Source of the DNA: Pseudomonadota bacterium
Lineage (GTDB): Bacteria > Pseudomonadota > Gammaproteobacteria > Burkholderiales > SHXO01
Assembly (NCBI GenBank): GCA_023430065.1
Contig: JAEZCG010000079.1
Location: 1 to 24,438 of the forward strand
Length of the DNA stretch: 24,438 nt
Direction: 5' to 3'
The notes beneath the pieces are model-generated. The model did not search any database. It was not told the DNA's origin and saw only the letters and a list, made by a program, of their open reading frames with translations. Below are positions 5,652-15,715 of the stretch, piece by piece; within the stretch, counting starts at the first letter, position 1; every line of letters starts with the position of its first letter. The position numbers and the translations under genes were made by a program.

Positions 5652-7599
5652 CGGCCGTTTCCTCCGGCTGGTCCCCGGCCTTCTCGTCCACCGCTTCCTC
5701 GCCCAGCAGGTAGAAATCCATCACCTTGCGCGCGACCGGTGCGGCGCTCGAACTGCCGTGACCGCCGTTCTCCACCAGCACCGCCACCGCGATGGTCGGC
5801 GCGTCGGCCGGCGCGTAGGCGATGAACAGCGCGTGGTCGCGGTGGCGCTCTTGAACGCGGCGCTCGTCGTAGCGCTCGTTCTGCTTGATGCCGATGACCT
5901 GCGCCGTGCCGGTCTTGCCTGCGATCCGGTACTGCGCGCTCTGCCCCGCCACGACAGCGGTGCCTCCCGGCTTCATGACGTCGACCATCGCCTCGGTCAC
6001 GAGGGCGATGCTCTCGTTCTTCAGTTCCACCCGCCCGACCGGGGTGGGCTCGATGGTGGTGAGCGCATTGGTCTGGCTGTTCTGCACCTGGCGCACGATG
6101 TGCGGCCGGAACACCACGCCGCGATTGGCCAGCACTGCGGTGGCCTGCGCCAGCTGCATCGGTGTGGCGAGATTGTAGCCCTGCCCGATTCCGACCGAGA
6201 TGGTGTCGCCCGGATACCACTTCTGCTTGAAGCGCTTCATCTTCCATTCCTCGGAAGGCAGCAGGCCGCCGACTTCGCCGTCGATGTCCACGCCCGTTCG
6301 CTTCCCGAAACCGAACTGACCGACGAACTTGTGAATGTTGTCGATGCCCATGTCGTGCGCGAGGCTGTAGTAATACGTGTCGCACGACACCACGATGGAT
6401 TTGTGCAGATCCACCACGCCATGTCCCGCCGGTTTCCAGTCGCGCCAGCGATGCCGCCCGCCCAGGGAGAAGTACCCCGGGTCGGTGATCGACCATCCGG
6501 GAGAGCGCTTGCCCAGCTCGAGCGCAGCCAGCGCCATGAACGGCTTGAACGTCGAGCCCGGCGGATACACCCCCTGCAGCGCCCGGTTGTTCAGCGGATG
6601 GTCGGGCGAGTTGTTCAGCATGTCCCAGTTCTGTGAATCGATACCATCGACGAACAGGTTGGGGTCGAAGCCGGGCTTGCTCACTAGAGCGAGCACACCG
6701 CCGGTAGCGGGTTCGATCGCGATCAACGCCCCACGCCGGTCGCCGAAGGCCTGCTCCGCCACGTTCTGAAGGCGAGCATCCAACGCCAGCAGCAGATTGT
6801 TGCCCGAGATCGGCAGTGTGCTGCGCAGCGTGCGCACCGCGCGACCTGCGGCATCGGTCTCCACTTCTTCGAAGCCGGTGGTGCCATGCAGTTCCTGTTC
6901 ATAGCGCCCTTCCAGCCCGACCTTGCCGATGAAGTCGGAGCCGGCGTAGTTGGCCATGACGCCCAGCTCCTCGAGCTTCGTCAGATCGCGCTTGTTGATC
7001 CGTCCCATATAGCCGAGGACATGCGAGGCCACTTCGCCGTTGGGATAGTGCCGGAACAGGCGCGCCCGGATGTCCACGCCAGCAAAGCGGTACTTGTTGG
7101 CGGCGAAGCGTGCGACTTCCTCGTCGCTCAGCCGGGTGCGGATGGGCGCACTGGTGAAGTCATGGCCCTCGTCGAGCAGCTTGCGGAAGCGCTTGCGGTC
7201 GCGCGGCTGAATGTCCACCACGGTGGAGAGCTCGTCGATCAGGACATCGAGCCGTCCGGCCTTGCTTGGGGTGATCTCCAGGGTATAGGCGGCGTAGTTG
7301 TGCGCCATCACTGCGGCGTTGCGATCGAGGATCAGGCCGCGGTTGGGCACGATCGGCACGATCGAGATGCGGTTGTTCTCGGCCAGCGTGTGGTAATAGT
7401 CGTGCTGGATCACCTGCACGTAGAACAGGCGCAGCAGCAGCGCGCCGAACACCGCCAGGATCATGGTGGCCAGCAGGCCCAACCGCACCTGGAAATTCTG
7501 CAGTTCCTTCTGATGATCGCGCAGCTCGGCGCGCCGGGCGCCGCCCAGCGCCATCGGGTAGGCATCGCGGCGCAGACTCGAACGGCGGAAGCGCTTCAC
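5644..7599 (-). CDS. mrdA: Penicillin-binding protein 2, elongasome transpeptidase
   Basis: This class B PBP crosslinks sidewall peptidoglycan as RodA's partner. The 651 residues have an N-terminal cytoplasmic tail, a membrane anchor at about 40-58, a PBP dimerisation/pedestal domain and a transpeptidase domain. The active-site motifs are STFK (349-352, nucleophile Ser349), SCD at 405-407 in the SxN position, and KTG at 562-564. The listed start is GTG at 7599. An ATG 15 codons later (7554, MALGGARRAEL) is an equally plausible start, since many relatives have a short tail before the anchor; neither has a clear Shine-Dalgarno. The gap to mreD is 27 bases, and the 3' end overlaps rodA by eight. 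Confidence 0.95.
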   Translation of the reverse strand: MKRFRRSSLRRDAYPMALGGARRAELRDHQKELQNFQVRLGLLATMILAVFGALLLRLFYVQVIQHDYYHTLAENNRISIVPIVPNRGLILDRNAAVMAHNYAAYTLEITPSKAGRLDVLIDELSTVVDIQPRDRKRFRKLLDEGHDFTSAPIRTRLSDEEVARFAANKYRFAGVDIRARLFRHYPNGEVASHVLGYMGRINKRDLTKLEELGVMANYAGSDFIGKVGLEGRYEQELHGTTGFEEVETDAAGRAVRTLRSTLPISGNNLLLALDARLQNVAEQAFGDRRGALIAIEPATGGVLALVSKPGFDPNLFVDGIDSQNWDMLNNSPDHPLNNRALQGVYPPGSTFKPFMALAALELGKRSPGWSITDPGYFSLGGRHRWRDWKPAGHGVVDLHKSIVVSCDTYYYSLAHDMGIDNIHKFVGQFGFGKRTGVDIDGEVGGLLPSEEWKMKRFKQKWYPGDTISVGIGQGYNLATPMQLAQATAVLANRGVVFRPHIVRQVQNSQTNALTTIEPTPVGRVELKNESIALVTEAMVDVMKPGGTAVVAGQSAQYRIAGKTGTAQVIGIKQNERYDERRVQERHRDHALFIAYAPADAPTIAVAVLVENGGHGSSSAAPVARKVMDFYLLGEEAVDEKAGDQPEETAGD

Positions 7600-7626
7600 G
7601 GGGAGCGGCGGACGGAGAGGCCTGCG

Positions 7627-8145
7627 TCAGGCCACATCGGCGCCGGGACGCGGCCGCAGCGGCATGCGGATCAGCGCGAACAGCGCCGGCCACAGCAGGG
7701 CGCCGAACACGCTCGGCACGAAGTAGGCGATTCCCGGAAAGACGTCGCCCGCAGCCATCCGCACGACCAGCATGACCGCCTGCGCAACCATCAGGATCGC
7801 CAGCACGTGCAGCATCTGCTGGATCATTCCGAACATCACGATTCGCCGGTGCAGCAGGATGGACAGATACATCAACACCGCATAGGCCAGCGCATGCTGC
7901 CCGAACAGCGTGCCGTTGGCCACATCCATGACCAAGCCCAGCAGCCAGGCGGGCAGGAACCCGAGGCGGCGCGGGTGATACACGACCCAGTAGATGAGCG
8001 AGAGCGCGAGCAGGTCCGGGCGCAGGAGCTGGGCCGGTGCGGGCAGTGCGAGAAGGTTAGCGCTTACTGCGATGGCGAGCGTCAACAGAATGTACGTCAA
8101 GCGCGCAGGGCGCAGAATTTCCGGACCTTCGCCCCGCTCAGCCAT
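7627..8145 (-). CDS. mreD: Rod shape-determining protein MreD
   Basis: MreD is a small integral inner-membrane protein of the elongasome that associates with MreC. The 172 residues contain about five or six hydrophobic spans, with the conserved-looking PDLLALSLIYWVVYHPRRLGF and GLVMDVANGTLFGQHAL stretches typical of proteobacterial MreD. The ATG shares one base with the mreC stop codon (TGATG on the minus strand), which indicates translational coupling. The function follows mostly from position and this weakly conserved family pattern. Confidence 0.93.
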   Translation of the reverse strand: MAERGEGPEILRPARLTYILLTLAIAVSANLLALPAPAQLLRPDLLALSLIYWVVYHPRRLGFLPAWLLGLVMDVANGTLFGQHALAYAVLMYLSILLHRRIVMFGMIQQMLHVLAILMVAQAVMLVVRMAAGDVFPGIAYFVPSVFGALLWPALFALIRMPLRPRPGADVA

Positions 8146-9041
8146 CAGTTCTGCCCCTGGGACGTTGCCGGGTTCTTCTGCGCGGGCACGGCCAGCGGAT
8201 TCTCGGCAGCCGAACCGGCGTCGACGACGAGCACCGCGCCATAGCTGCTCACGCCGGCAGCCGGGGTACAGGTGATGCGCGCAAACGCGTACGCCGCGTT
8301 GCGCTCGATGTTCGACACCACGGCGACAGGCAATCCTGCGGGATAGGTACCGTCGATCCCCGAGGTGACCAGGAGATCCCCGTTCTGGATGTCGGCGTTG
8401 ACCGGCATGAAGCGCAGTTCCAAGGTGCCATCGTAGCCGATACCGAAAGTCACCCCGCGCACGCCGCTACGCAGCACCTGGATCGGCACTGCCTGCTCCT
8501 TGTCCGTGACCAGCGTGACTTCCGAGGCAAACGGAAACACCCGCGTGACCTGGCCGATGACGCCCACGCGGTCGATCACCGCGAGTCCCGGCTGCACGCC
8601 GTGCTGTCCGCCGCGGTCGATCACCACCCGGCGGGCGAACGGGTCGCGCGGGGCATGCAGGATCTCCGCGGCGATGGTCTTGCGCTCGACGCGCGCGCTC
8701 ATCGCAAGCAGCTGGCGCAGGTTGTCGTTCTCGGCGGCAAGCGCCTGCCGCGATTGCAGCGCCGCCGCGTCGTTCAGCGCCTGGCGACGCAGCCGGTCGT
8801 TCTCACCGCGTAGGTAGGAGGAGGTGACGAAGAACTCGCCGACGCGTGCGAGGCCGTCCGCGGGCAGCGCGAACAGCCGCTGGAACGGGTTGACGACCGT
8901 GGCTAGGGCAGCGCGCGCGGCATCCATGTAGCCGAAGCGGGCGTCGGCCACCAGGAGCACCACGGACATGAAGGCGAAGAATCCGAAGCGTGTGAGGAGC
9001 CCGGGGCCGCGCTTGAAGAAGGGGGGCGGGGAGTATTCCAT
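8145..9041 (-). CDS. mreC: Rod shape-determining protein MreC
   Basis: MreC is a periplasmic scaffold protein that activates the PBP2-RodA pair. The 298 residues comprise a short basic cytoplasmic start, a membrane span at about 18-36, a probable coiled coil at about 70-115 rich in Leu, Arg and Glu, and the paired beta-barrel domain with motifs such as VVIDRGGQHGVQPGLAVID and GDLLVTSGIDGTYPAGLPV. The ATG is preceded by GGAG six bases upstream. The C-terminal tail after about residue 270 is low in complexity and probably disordered. Confidence 0.95.
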   Translation of the reverse strand: MEYSPPPFFKRGPGLLTRFGFFAFMSVVLLVADARFGYMDAARAALATVVNPFQRLFALPADGLARVGEFFVTSSYLRGENDRLRRQALNDAAALQSRQALAAENDNLRQLLAMSARVERKTIAAEILHAPRDPFARRVVIDRGGQHGVQPGLAVIDRVGVIGQVTRVFPFASEVTLVTDKEQAVPIQVLRSGVRGVTFGIGYDGTLELRFMPVNADIQNGDLLVTSGIDGTYPAGLPVAVVSNIERNAAYAFARITCTPAAGVSSYGAVLVVDAGSAAENPLAVPAQKNPATSQGQN

Positions 9042-9067
9042 GCTGAGCTCCGCACGCTGGCGGCGCG

Positions 9068-9108
9068 CGGCACGGGGCGGTCAGGACGAATTGCCCGATC
9101 CCGTGCCG
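9068..9108 (-). promoter_or_regulatory. Inverted repeat in the mreB-mreC gap
   Basis: CGGCACGGG (9068-9076) and CCCGTGCCG (9100-9108) form a perfect nine-base inverted repeat with a 23-base spacer. They lie in the 82-base gap between mreB and mreC. There is no T-run. In a transcript it would fold into a hairpin that could pause polymerase or protect mreB mRNA, helping to keep MreB far above MreC. This is inference. Confidence 0.4.
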
Positions 9109-9123
9109 GTCGATCTTGACGGT

Positions 9124-10233
<1,110 letters not shown>

Positions 10234-10281
10234 TCATCTACGCCGAGGTGACAGCTTTCGAGCCTAAGCCCTTAAAGAAGC

Positions 10282-10287
10282 TATAAT
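10282..10287 (+). promoter_or_regulatory. -10 element (TATAAT) of the gatCAB operon
   Basis: A perfect TATAAT lies 88 bases before the gatC ATG. The -35 region is weak (TTCGAG at 10257-10262, spacer 19). The implied leader of about 80 bases is GC-rich and has no Shine-Dalgarno close to the ATG. The remaining part of 10168-10374 shows no further gene or RNA that I recognise. Confidence 0.55.
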
Positions 10288-10374
10288 AGCGCACAAGCTC
10301 GGAGAGACGAAAGCCGCCTGACGGCGCCGCGACCCTGGGCTCCGCTCCCGCCTGCGCATTCACGGTTCCGCGCC

Positions 10375-10662
10375 ATGCCGCTGTCGATCGAGGACGTCCA
10401 GCGAATCGCCACGCTCGCACGCATCGAGCTGTCCGAGCGCGATATCGACCATGTTGCGCAGGAGCTTCAGGGCATCTTCGCGCTGATCGAGCAGCTGCAG
10501 GCGGTCGACACCAGCGGCATCGAGCCCATGGCGCATGCTCAGGACGTGGTACTGCGTCTGCGTCAGGACGTGGTCAGCGAGGTCGACCGACGCCAGGCCT
10601 ACCAGGCTGTCGCGCCGAGCATCGAAGGCGGCCTGTACCTGGTCCCCAAAGTCATCGAATAG
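10375..10662 (+). CDS. gatC: Asp-tRNA(Asn)/Glu-tRNA(Gln) amidotransferase subunit C
   Basis: GatC is the small subunit that wraps around GatA and GatB and stabilises the amidotransferase. The 95 residues are full length, with the family pattern [18 protein letters not shown] at the start and the Ser/Gly-Ile-Glu-Pro-Met (SGIEPMAH) segment in the middle. The ATG is fixed by the family N-terminus. No Shine-Dalgarno is seen just upstream. It opens the operon gatC-gatA-gatB, with 35 bases between gatC and gatA. Confidence 0.95.
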   Translation: MPLSIEDVQRIATLARIELSERDIDHVAQELQGIFALIEQLQAVDTSGIEPMAHAQDVVLRLRQDVVSEVDRRQAYQAVAPSIEGGLYLVPKVIE

Positions 10663-10697
10663 CCCTCCGCCGCGCCGGCGGCGGCGCGCAACCGCGC

Positions 10698-12164
10698 ATG
10701 ATCAATGCAACCCTGACCGAACTGGCCGCGGCGCTTGCCGGCAAGCGTATATCGAGCGCGGAGCTGACCCGACTGTTCCTCGACCGCGCACAGGCGGCCA
10801 ACGCGCGGCTCAACGCATTCATCACGCTCGATCCCGAGCGCAGCCTGGCACAGGCCAGGAGCGCCGACGCGCGGCTCGCGGCGGGAAAGGGTGGTCCCCT
10901 CACCGGGATCCCGGTCGCCCACAAGGACATCTTCTGCACCCAGGGCTGGCTCACCAGCTGCGGTTCGCGCATGCTGTCCAACTTCGTGTCGCCGTACGAC
11001 GCGCACGTCATCGAGCGCTTCCACGCTGCCGGCGCGGTGATTCTCGGCAAGACGAACATGGACGAGTTCGCCATGGGTTCATCCAGCGAGAATTCGTTCT
11101 ACGGTCCGGTGCGCAATCCCTGGGACCCGTCGGCCGTTCCCGGCGGGAGTTCCGGCGGCTCGGCCGTCGCCGTCGCCGCACGGCTGACGCCGGCCGCCAC
11201 CGGCACCGATACCGGAGGCTCCATCCGGCAGCCCGCCGGGATGTGCGGCATCTCCGGCATCCGGCCCACGTACGGCCTGGTTTCGCGCTACGGGATGATC
11301 GCCTACGCCTCCAGTCTGGATCAGGGAGGGCCGATGGCCAAGTCCGCGGCCGACCTGGCGGTGCTTCTCAACACCATGGTGGGGTTCGACGCGCGCGACT
11401 CGACCTCGCTGGAGCGGCCAAAGGAGGATTACGCACGCCACCTGGAGCTGCCGCTGGACGGCCTGCGCGTAGGCCTGCCGAAGGAATACTTCGGCGACGG
11501 CCTGGCGCCGGACGTCGCGCGCGCGGTGGAGGAGGCGGTGGCGCAACTGCGCGCGCTCGGGTGCCGGATCGTAGAGGTCTCGTTGCCCAACACGCGGCTG
11601 TGCATCCCTGCGTACTACGTGCTGGCCCCGGCAGAGGCGTCCAGCAATCTCGCGCGCTTCGATGGCGTACGCTACGGGCACCGCGCGGCGACCTACGCCG
11701 ATCTGCGTGACTTGTACATGAAGACGCGGGCGGAGGGATTCGGCGCCGAGGTCAAGCGCCGCATCCTGGTCGGCACGTTCGTCCTCTCGCACGGCTACTA
11801 CGATGCCTACTACCTGCAGGCGCAGAAGATCCGGCGGCTGATCGCGGGCGATTTCGCCGCCGCATTCACGCAGTGCGACCTGATCGCGGGCCCGACCTCG
11901 CCCAGCGTCGCCTTCGACATCGGTGCCAAGGCACAGGACCCGGTACAGATGTATCTGTCCGACGTCTACACCATCGGCGTGAACCTGGCCGGCCTGCCCG
12001 GGATGTCCATCCCCTGCGGCTTCGGCGATCGCGGCCGCCCGGTCGGCCTGCAGCTGATCGGCAACTACTTCGCCGAGGCACGCATGCTCAACGCGGCACA
12101 CCGTTACCAGCAGGCCACCGACTGGCACCTGCGCCAGCCACCCGAGCAGGAGGTGGGGCAATGA
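10698..12164 (+). CDS. gatA: Asp-tRNA(Asn)/Glu-tRNA(Gln) amidotransferase subunit A (amidase)
   Basis: GatA hydrolyses glutamine and passes ammonia through a channel to GatB. The 488 residues contain the complete amidase signature: [13 protein letters not shown] with Ser151, [13 protein letters not shown] with Ser175, and the catalytic Lys76 in PVAHKDIFC. These three agree, with a constant offset of three, with the Lys79-Ser154-Ser178 triad of Staphylococcus aureus GatA as remembered. Its stop overlaps the gatB start in ATGA (12161-12164), so the subunits are translationally coupled. Whether the complex serves Asn, Gln or both depends on which synthetases the genome encodes, which this window does not show. 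Confidence 0.98.
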   Translation: MINATLTELAAALAGKRISSAELTRLFLDRAQAANARLNAFITLDPERSLAQARSADARLAAGKGGPLTGIPVAHKDIFCTQGWLTSCGSRMLSNFVSPYDAHVIERFHAAGAVILGKTNMDEFAMGSSSENSFYGPVRNPWDPSAVPGGSSGGSAVAVAARLTPAATGTDTGGSIRQPAGMCGISGIRPTYGLVSRYGMIAYASSLDQGGPMAKSAADLAVLLNTMVGFDARDSTSLERPKEDYARHLELPLDGLRVGLPKEYFGDGLAPDVARAVEEAVAQLRALGCRIVEVSLPNTRLCIPAYYVLAPAEASSNLARFDGVRYGHRAATYADLRDLYMKTRAEGFGAEVKRRILVGTFVLSHGYYDAYYLQAQKIRRLIAGDFAAAFTQCDLIAGPTSPSVAFDIGAKAQDPVQMYLSDVYTIGVNLAGLPGMSIPCGFGDRGRPVGLQLIGNYFAEARMLNAAHRYQQATDWHLRQPPEQEVGQ

Positions 12165-13591
12165 GCTGGGAAGTGGTCATCGGCCTGGAGACGCACGCGC
12201 AGCTCTCCACCGCGTCGAAGATGTTCAGTGGTGCGTCCACCGCCTTCGGTGCAGCGCCCAACTCCCAGGCAAGCGCGGTGGACATCGCTCTGCCCGGCGT
12301 GCTGCCGGTGGCCAACCGCGGCGCCGTCGAGCGCGCGATCCGGTTCGGTCTGGCCGTGGACGGGCATGTTCACCACCGCTCGCTGTTCGCGCGCAAGAAC
12401 TACTTCTACCCCGACCTCCCCAAGGGCTATCAGATCAGCCAGTACGAGCAGCCCGTGGTGACCGGCGGCAGTGTGCGCATCGCCGTGGGCGAGGTCGAGA
12501 AAGTGGTCCGCCTGACGCGCGCCCACCTGGAGGAGGACGCCGGAAAGTCGCTGCACGAGGACTTCCACGGCATGAGCGGCATCGACCTCAATCGCGCCGG
12601 TACGCCGCTGCTGGAGATCGTGAGCGAGCCCGACCTGCGCAGCGCGGAGGAGGCCGTTGCCTACGCCAGGACGCTGCATGCGCTGGTGCGCTGGATCGGC
12701 ATCTGCGACGGCAACATGCAGGAGGGATCGTTTCGTTGCGACGCCAACGTATCCATCCGGCGCCCCGGTGAGCCCCTCGGGACGCGCTGCGAGATCAAGA
12801 ACCTGAACTCGTTCCGCTTCCTGGAACGCGCGATCCAATTCGAGGTCACGCGGCAGCGGGAGATCCTGGAGGACGGCGGCCGCATCGTGCAGGAGACGCG
12901 CCTGTATGACCCGGACCGCGACGAGACCCGCTCCATGCGTTCGAAGGAGGATGCGCAGGACTATCGCTACTTCCCGGATCCCGACCTGCTGCCGCTTGCG
13001 ATCAGCGCCGAGTGGATCGACGAGGTCGCGCGCAGCATGCCCGAGCTGCCCGACCTCAGGCGTGCCCGTTTCATGGCGCAGTACGGCCTGCCCGCCTACG
13101 ACGCCGGGGTCCTGACCGCGGGGCGGGAGATTTCCGACTATTTCGACGCCCTCGCCCGGCGTCTCCCCTCGCAGGCCAAGCTGGCCGCGAACTGGGTGAT
13201 GGGCGAGGTCGCCGCGCGTCTCAACCGCGAGAACCTCGAGTTCGACCGTGTTCCGCTCTCCAGCGACGCCTTGGCCGGACTCCTGGCGAAGGTTGCGGAC
13301 GGTACGCTCTCGGGCAAGATGGCCCGGGAGGTGTTCGAGGCGATGTGGAACGGCGAAGGGAGCGCCGATCAGATCATCGAGGCACGCGGCCTGCGCCAGA
13401 TCTCCGACAGCACGGCGCTGGAGCAGCTGGTCGGCGAGGTCGTGGCCGCCAACCCGGTCCAGGTCGCCGAGTACCGGTCGGGCAAGGAGAAGGCGTTCAA
13501 CTTCCTGGTGGGCCAGTGCATGAAGGCGAGCAAGGGCAAGGCCAATCCAGCTCAGTTGAGCGAGATTCTCAAGAAGACGCTGTCACCTTGA
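12161..13591 (+). CDS. gatB: Asp-tRNA(Asn)/Glu-tRNA(Gln) amidotransferase subunit B
   Basis: GatB binds the misacylated tRNA, phosphorylates its side chain and accepts ammonia from GatA. The 476 residues begin [17 protein letters not shown], the invariant family start, which sets the ATG at 12161 even though the frame is open for another 288 bases upstream. Family landmarks are [71 protein letters not shown] and [13 protein letters not shown], followed by the helical and YqeY-like C-terminal tail ending [16 protein letters not shown] probable Shine-Dalgarno, AGGAGG, lies at about 12147-12152, inside gatA. The stop codon forms one arm of a 16-base palindrome. Confidence 0.98.
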   Translation: MSWEVVIGLETHAQLSTASKMFSGASTAFGAAPNSQASAVDIALPGVLPVANRGAVERAIRFGLAVDGHVHHRSLFARKNYFYPDLPKGYQISQYEQPVVTGGSVRIAVGEVEKVVRLTRAHLEEDAGKSLHEDFHGMSGIDLNRAGTPLLEIVSEPDLRSAEEAVAYARTLHALVRWIGICDGNMQEGSFRCDANVSIRRPGEPLGTRCEIKNLNSFRFLERAIQFEVTRQREILEDGGRIVQETRLYDPDRDETRSMRSKEDAQDYRYFPDPDLLPLAISAEWIDEVARSMPELPDLRRARFMAQYGLPAYDAGVLTAGREISDYFDALARRLPSQAKLAANWVMGEVAARLNRENLEFDRVPLSSDALAGLLAKVADGTLSGKMAREVFEAMWNGEGSADQIIEARGLRQISDSTALEQLVGEVVAANPVQVAEYRSGKEKAFNFLVGQCMKASKGKANPAQLSEILKKTLSP

Positions 13592-13604
13592 GGGCCGGCC
13601 CTCA
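13589..13604. repeat. Perfect 16-bp palindrome containing both opposed stop codons (gatB and DUF4124 gene)
   Basis: TGAGGGCCGGCCCTCA reads identically on both strands. The first TGA is the gatB stop, and the last TCA is the stop of the convergent gene read on the minus strand. As RNA it could fold into a six-base stem with a GGCC loop, but no T-run follows on either side, so efficient intrinsic termination is not expected. The ten bases between the stops are all that separates the two genes. Confidence 0.8.
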
Positions 13605-14273
13605 CGGGTGCGCCACACCGGTCAGCTCGACGAAACGCACCTTGTCCTCCCGGAAACGCTGCTGGATCGCCTGGATCTCCGCCCCATAACGTTCGATGTC
13701 CCGGCGAATGTCGCTCACCACCTGACGCTGAAGGTCGATGTCCTCGCTCAACTGGGGCGGAATCTGGCGTCCGGCCCCGCGCAGCCGTTCGGCCTGCCCC
13801 TCCAGCCGCTCGAGCCGTTCCTGCGCATGCTTAAGCTGTGGCTGCAGGCCGCGGATGGCCTGGTTCGGCAGGGCGAGGGTCCGCTCGCGCGCGGCGTCGA
13901 TCTCCTGCTCGCTGGTATAGGTCGCCAGCAGCGCGATGTCGCGGCGATGCCGCGCGACCTTGCGCTTCTGCTCCTCCCGCTCGCGCTCGGCACGCGCCTG
14001 GGCGGCACGACGCTGCTCTTCGGTCAGGGTCCCGTCGATGCGCCGGACGGTGACACCCCGATTCGTCATCTGCGTGGCCGAGGCATCCCGATACTGCGAC
14101 GGAATGTATTCGCCATAATGGGTTACGCCGCTCTCGTCCACCCACTTGTAGATCTTCGCCGCAGGCGCCGGAGTACCCTTCGCCGCCTTCTTCGGCGGCT
14201 TCGCTGCGCCGGCATCTGCCACGACCAGAAGGCTGGCCAGGCAGACCACGACCGGCACAAACTTAAATGACAT
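13602..14273 (-). CDS. DUF4124 domain protein with signal peptide and coiled coil
   Basis: The 223-residue product starts with a typical Sec signal ([23 protein letters not shown], cleavage near AGA-AK). A Lys/Ala/Pro-rich stretch follows, then a short DUF4124 domain, [18 protein letters not shown] (41-58). From about residue 75 to the end it is rich in Glu, Arg and Gln and looks like a long coiled coil. DUF4124 proteins are common secreted or periplasmic proteins of proteobacteria without a defined function. The ATG at 14273 is chosen over the opening further upstream because it gives the signal peptide and has GGAG nine bases before it. It overlaps the end of pyrE by 11 bases, so it is probably co-transcribed with pyrE. 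Confidence 0.82.
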   Translation of the reverse strand: MSFKFVPVVVCLASLLVVADAGAAKPPKKAAKGTPAPAAKIYKWVDESGVTHYGEYIPSQYRDASATQMTNRGVTVRRIDGTLTEEQRRAAQARAEREREEQKRKVARHRRDIALLATYTSEQEIDAARERTLALPNQAIRGLQPQLKHAQERLERLEGQAERLRGAGRQIPPQLSEDIDLQRQVVSDIRRDIERYGAEIQAIQQRFREDKVRFVELTGVAHP

Positions 14274-14940
14274 TCGGCGACGCTCCGTAGCGCATTCGGT
14301 ATGCGGCCACCGATTGCAACTCGCGTGCCATTGATCCATCGGTTTGCAAATGGGCGACCAGATCGTCCAGCGTGGCGATGCTCAGGACGGGAATGCCGAA
14401 CTGCCGGTTGACTTCCTGGACTGCGGACATCTCGCCGCTGCCGCGTTCCATGCGGTCGAGGGCGATGACCACCCCTGCCGGCTGCGCGCCGCAGCGCTCG
14501 ATCAGCTCCACCGACTCGCGCACCGATGTTCCGGCGGATATCACGTCGTCCACGATCAGCACCCGTCCTGCCAGCGGCGCACCGATGGTCGTCCCTCCCT
14601 CCCCGTGGTCCTTGGCCTCCTTGCGGTTGAAGCAGATGGGGAGATTGCGGCCGTGCTCGTCGAGTGCCACCGCGGCAGCGGTCACCAGCGGGATGCCCTT
14701 GTACGCCGGCCCGAACAGCAGGTCGAAGGCGATGCCGCCGGACAGGATGGCTTTTGCGTAGAATTGCCCGAGTCTCCTGAGCGCCTGGCCGTCGTTGAAC
14801 AAGCCCGCATTGAAGAAGTAGGGCGACAGCCGTCCGGCCTTGGTCTTGAACTCGCCGAAGCGCAACACGCCGCGCTCGATGGCGAACTGGATGAACTCCC
14901 TCCGAAATCCCTGATCGATCTGTCCTTCGAGCGTGCGCAT
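14263..14940 (-). CDS. pyrE: Orotate phosphoribosyltransferase
   Basis: PyrE joins orotate to PRPP to make OMP in pyrimidine synthesis. The 225 residues include the family start [35 protein letters not shown], the [10 protein letters not shown] loop, the KDHGEGG flexible loop (110-116) and the PRPP signature [14 protein letters not shown] (127-140). The only sensible start is the ATG at 14940: no ATG, GTG or TTG occurs between it and the conserved core. This places its first three codons inside the 5' end of the divergent xthA gene, an eight-base head-to-head overlap. A purine-rich GAGAGAG upstream may act as a ribosome site, and it too lies within xthA. Confidence 0.95.
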   Translation of the reverse strand: MRTLEGQIDQGFRREFIQFAIERGVLRFGEFKTKAGRLSPYFFNAGLFNDGQALRRLGQFYAKAILSGGIAFDLLFGPAYKGIPLVTAAAVALDEHGRNLPICFNRKEAKDHGEGGTTIGAPLAGRVLIVDDVISAGTSVRESVELIERCGAQPAGVVIALDRMERGSGEMSAVQEVNRQFGIPVLSIATLDDLVAHLQTDGSMARELQSVAAYRMRYGASPNVI

Positions 14941-15706
14941 CGTCTCTCTCAATCTGAACGGCATCCGCTCTGCCGTCGCCAAGGGTTTCCTCGATTGGCT
15001 CGCGGCGCAGGAAGCCGACGTGGTGTGCATACAGGAGTTGAAGTGCCGGCCCGGCGACCTCACCGAGCGCATGCGCAATCCAGGCGCGCTGCACGGTTAC
15101 TTTCACTGCGCCGATCGGCCCGGCTACAGCGGGGTAGGAATCTACAGCAAGCGCGCAGCCGATGAAATCCGGGAGGGCATCGGGATTCCGGACATCGATG
15201 CCGAGGGCCGCTATCTCGAGGCGCGCTTCGGCAACCTCAGCGTCGTGTCGTTCTACGTGCCGTCCGGCTCGAGCTCGCCCGAGCGACTGCAGGTGAAGTT
15301 CTCGTTCCTCCAACGCGTCATCGCCCCGTTGCACGCGCTGGGCATCAGCGGCCGCGACGTGATCATCTGCGGCGACTGGAACGTCGCACACAAGGAGATC
15401 GACCTGCGGAACTGGCGTTCCAACCAGAAGAATTCCGGCTTCCTGCCCGAGGAGCGCGCCTGGTTGTCGGGCGTGTTCGATCACCTGAACTATGTAGATG
15501 TGTTCCGCCGTGTCGATACTCGAGCCGAGCAGTACACGTGGTGGTCGAACCGGGGCCAGGCGTGGGCGAAGAACGTGGGGTGGCGCCTGGACTACCAGAT
15601 CGCCACACCCGGCATCGCGGCCCGCGCCCATCGTGTCGCCATCTACAAGGACCAGCGCTTCTCCGACCATGCGCCGCTGACGATCGACTATGACTACCCG
15701 TTCTGA
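14933..15706 (+). CDS. xthA: Exodeoxyribonuclease III (AP endonuclease, ExoIII family)
   Basis: This enzyme incises DNA at abasic sites and removes blocked 3' ends in base excision repair. The 257 residues carry the full endonuclease/exonuclease/phosphatase site: Asn7 (LNLNG), Glu35 (IQELK), the [15 protein letters not shown] block with Asp148 and Asn150, GWRLDYQI, and Asp245-His246 in the final [10 protein letters not shown]. The start is [17 protein letters not shown] aligns with the family N-terminus, and a later start would remove the Asn7 motif. There is no clear Shine-Dalgarno, and the upstream sequence is the pyrE coding region. Databases may call it exoA or xth. ampG follows after nine bases. 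Confidence 0.93.
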   Translation: MRIVSLNLNGIRSAVAKGFLDWLAAQEADVVCIQELKCRPGDLTERMRNPGALHGYFHCADRPGYSGVGIYSKRAADEIREGIGIPDIDAEGRYLEARFGNLSVVSFYVPSGSSSPERLQVKFSFLQRVIAPLHALGISGRDVIICGDWNVAHKEIDLRNWRSNQKNSGFLPEERAWLSGVFDHLNYVDVFRRVDTRAEQYTWWSNRGQAWAKNVGWRLDYQIATPGIAARAHRVAIYKDQRFSDHAPLTIDYDYPF

Positions 15707-15715
15707 CCGCCATCC

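Noticed and set aside
10288..10374. Possible riboswitch or T-box-like leader before gatC.
   Set aside because: The leader is only about 80 bases, has no conserved T-box or other riboswitch core that I recognise, and no terminator hairpin with a T-run.
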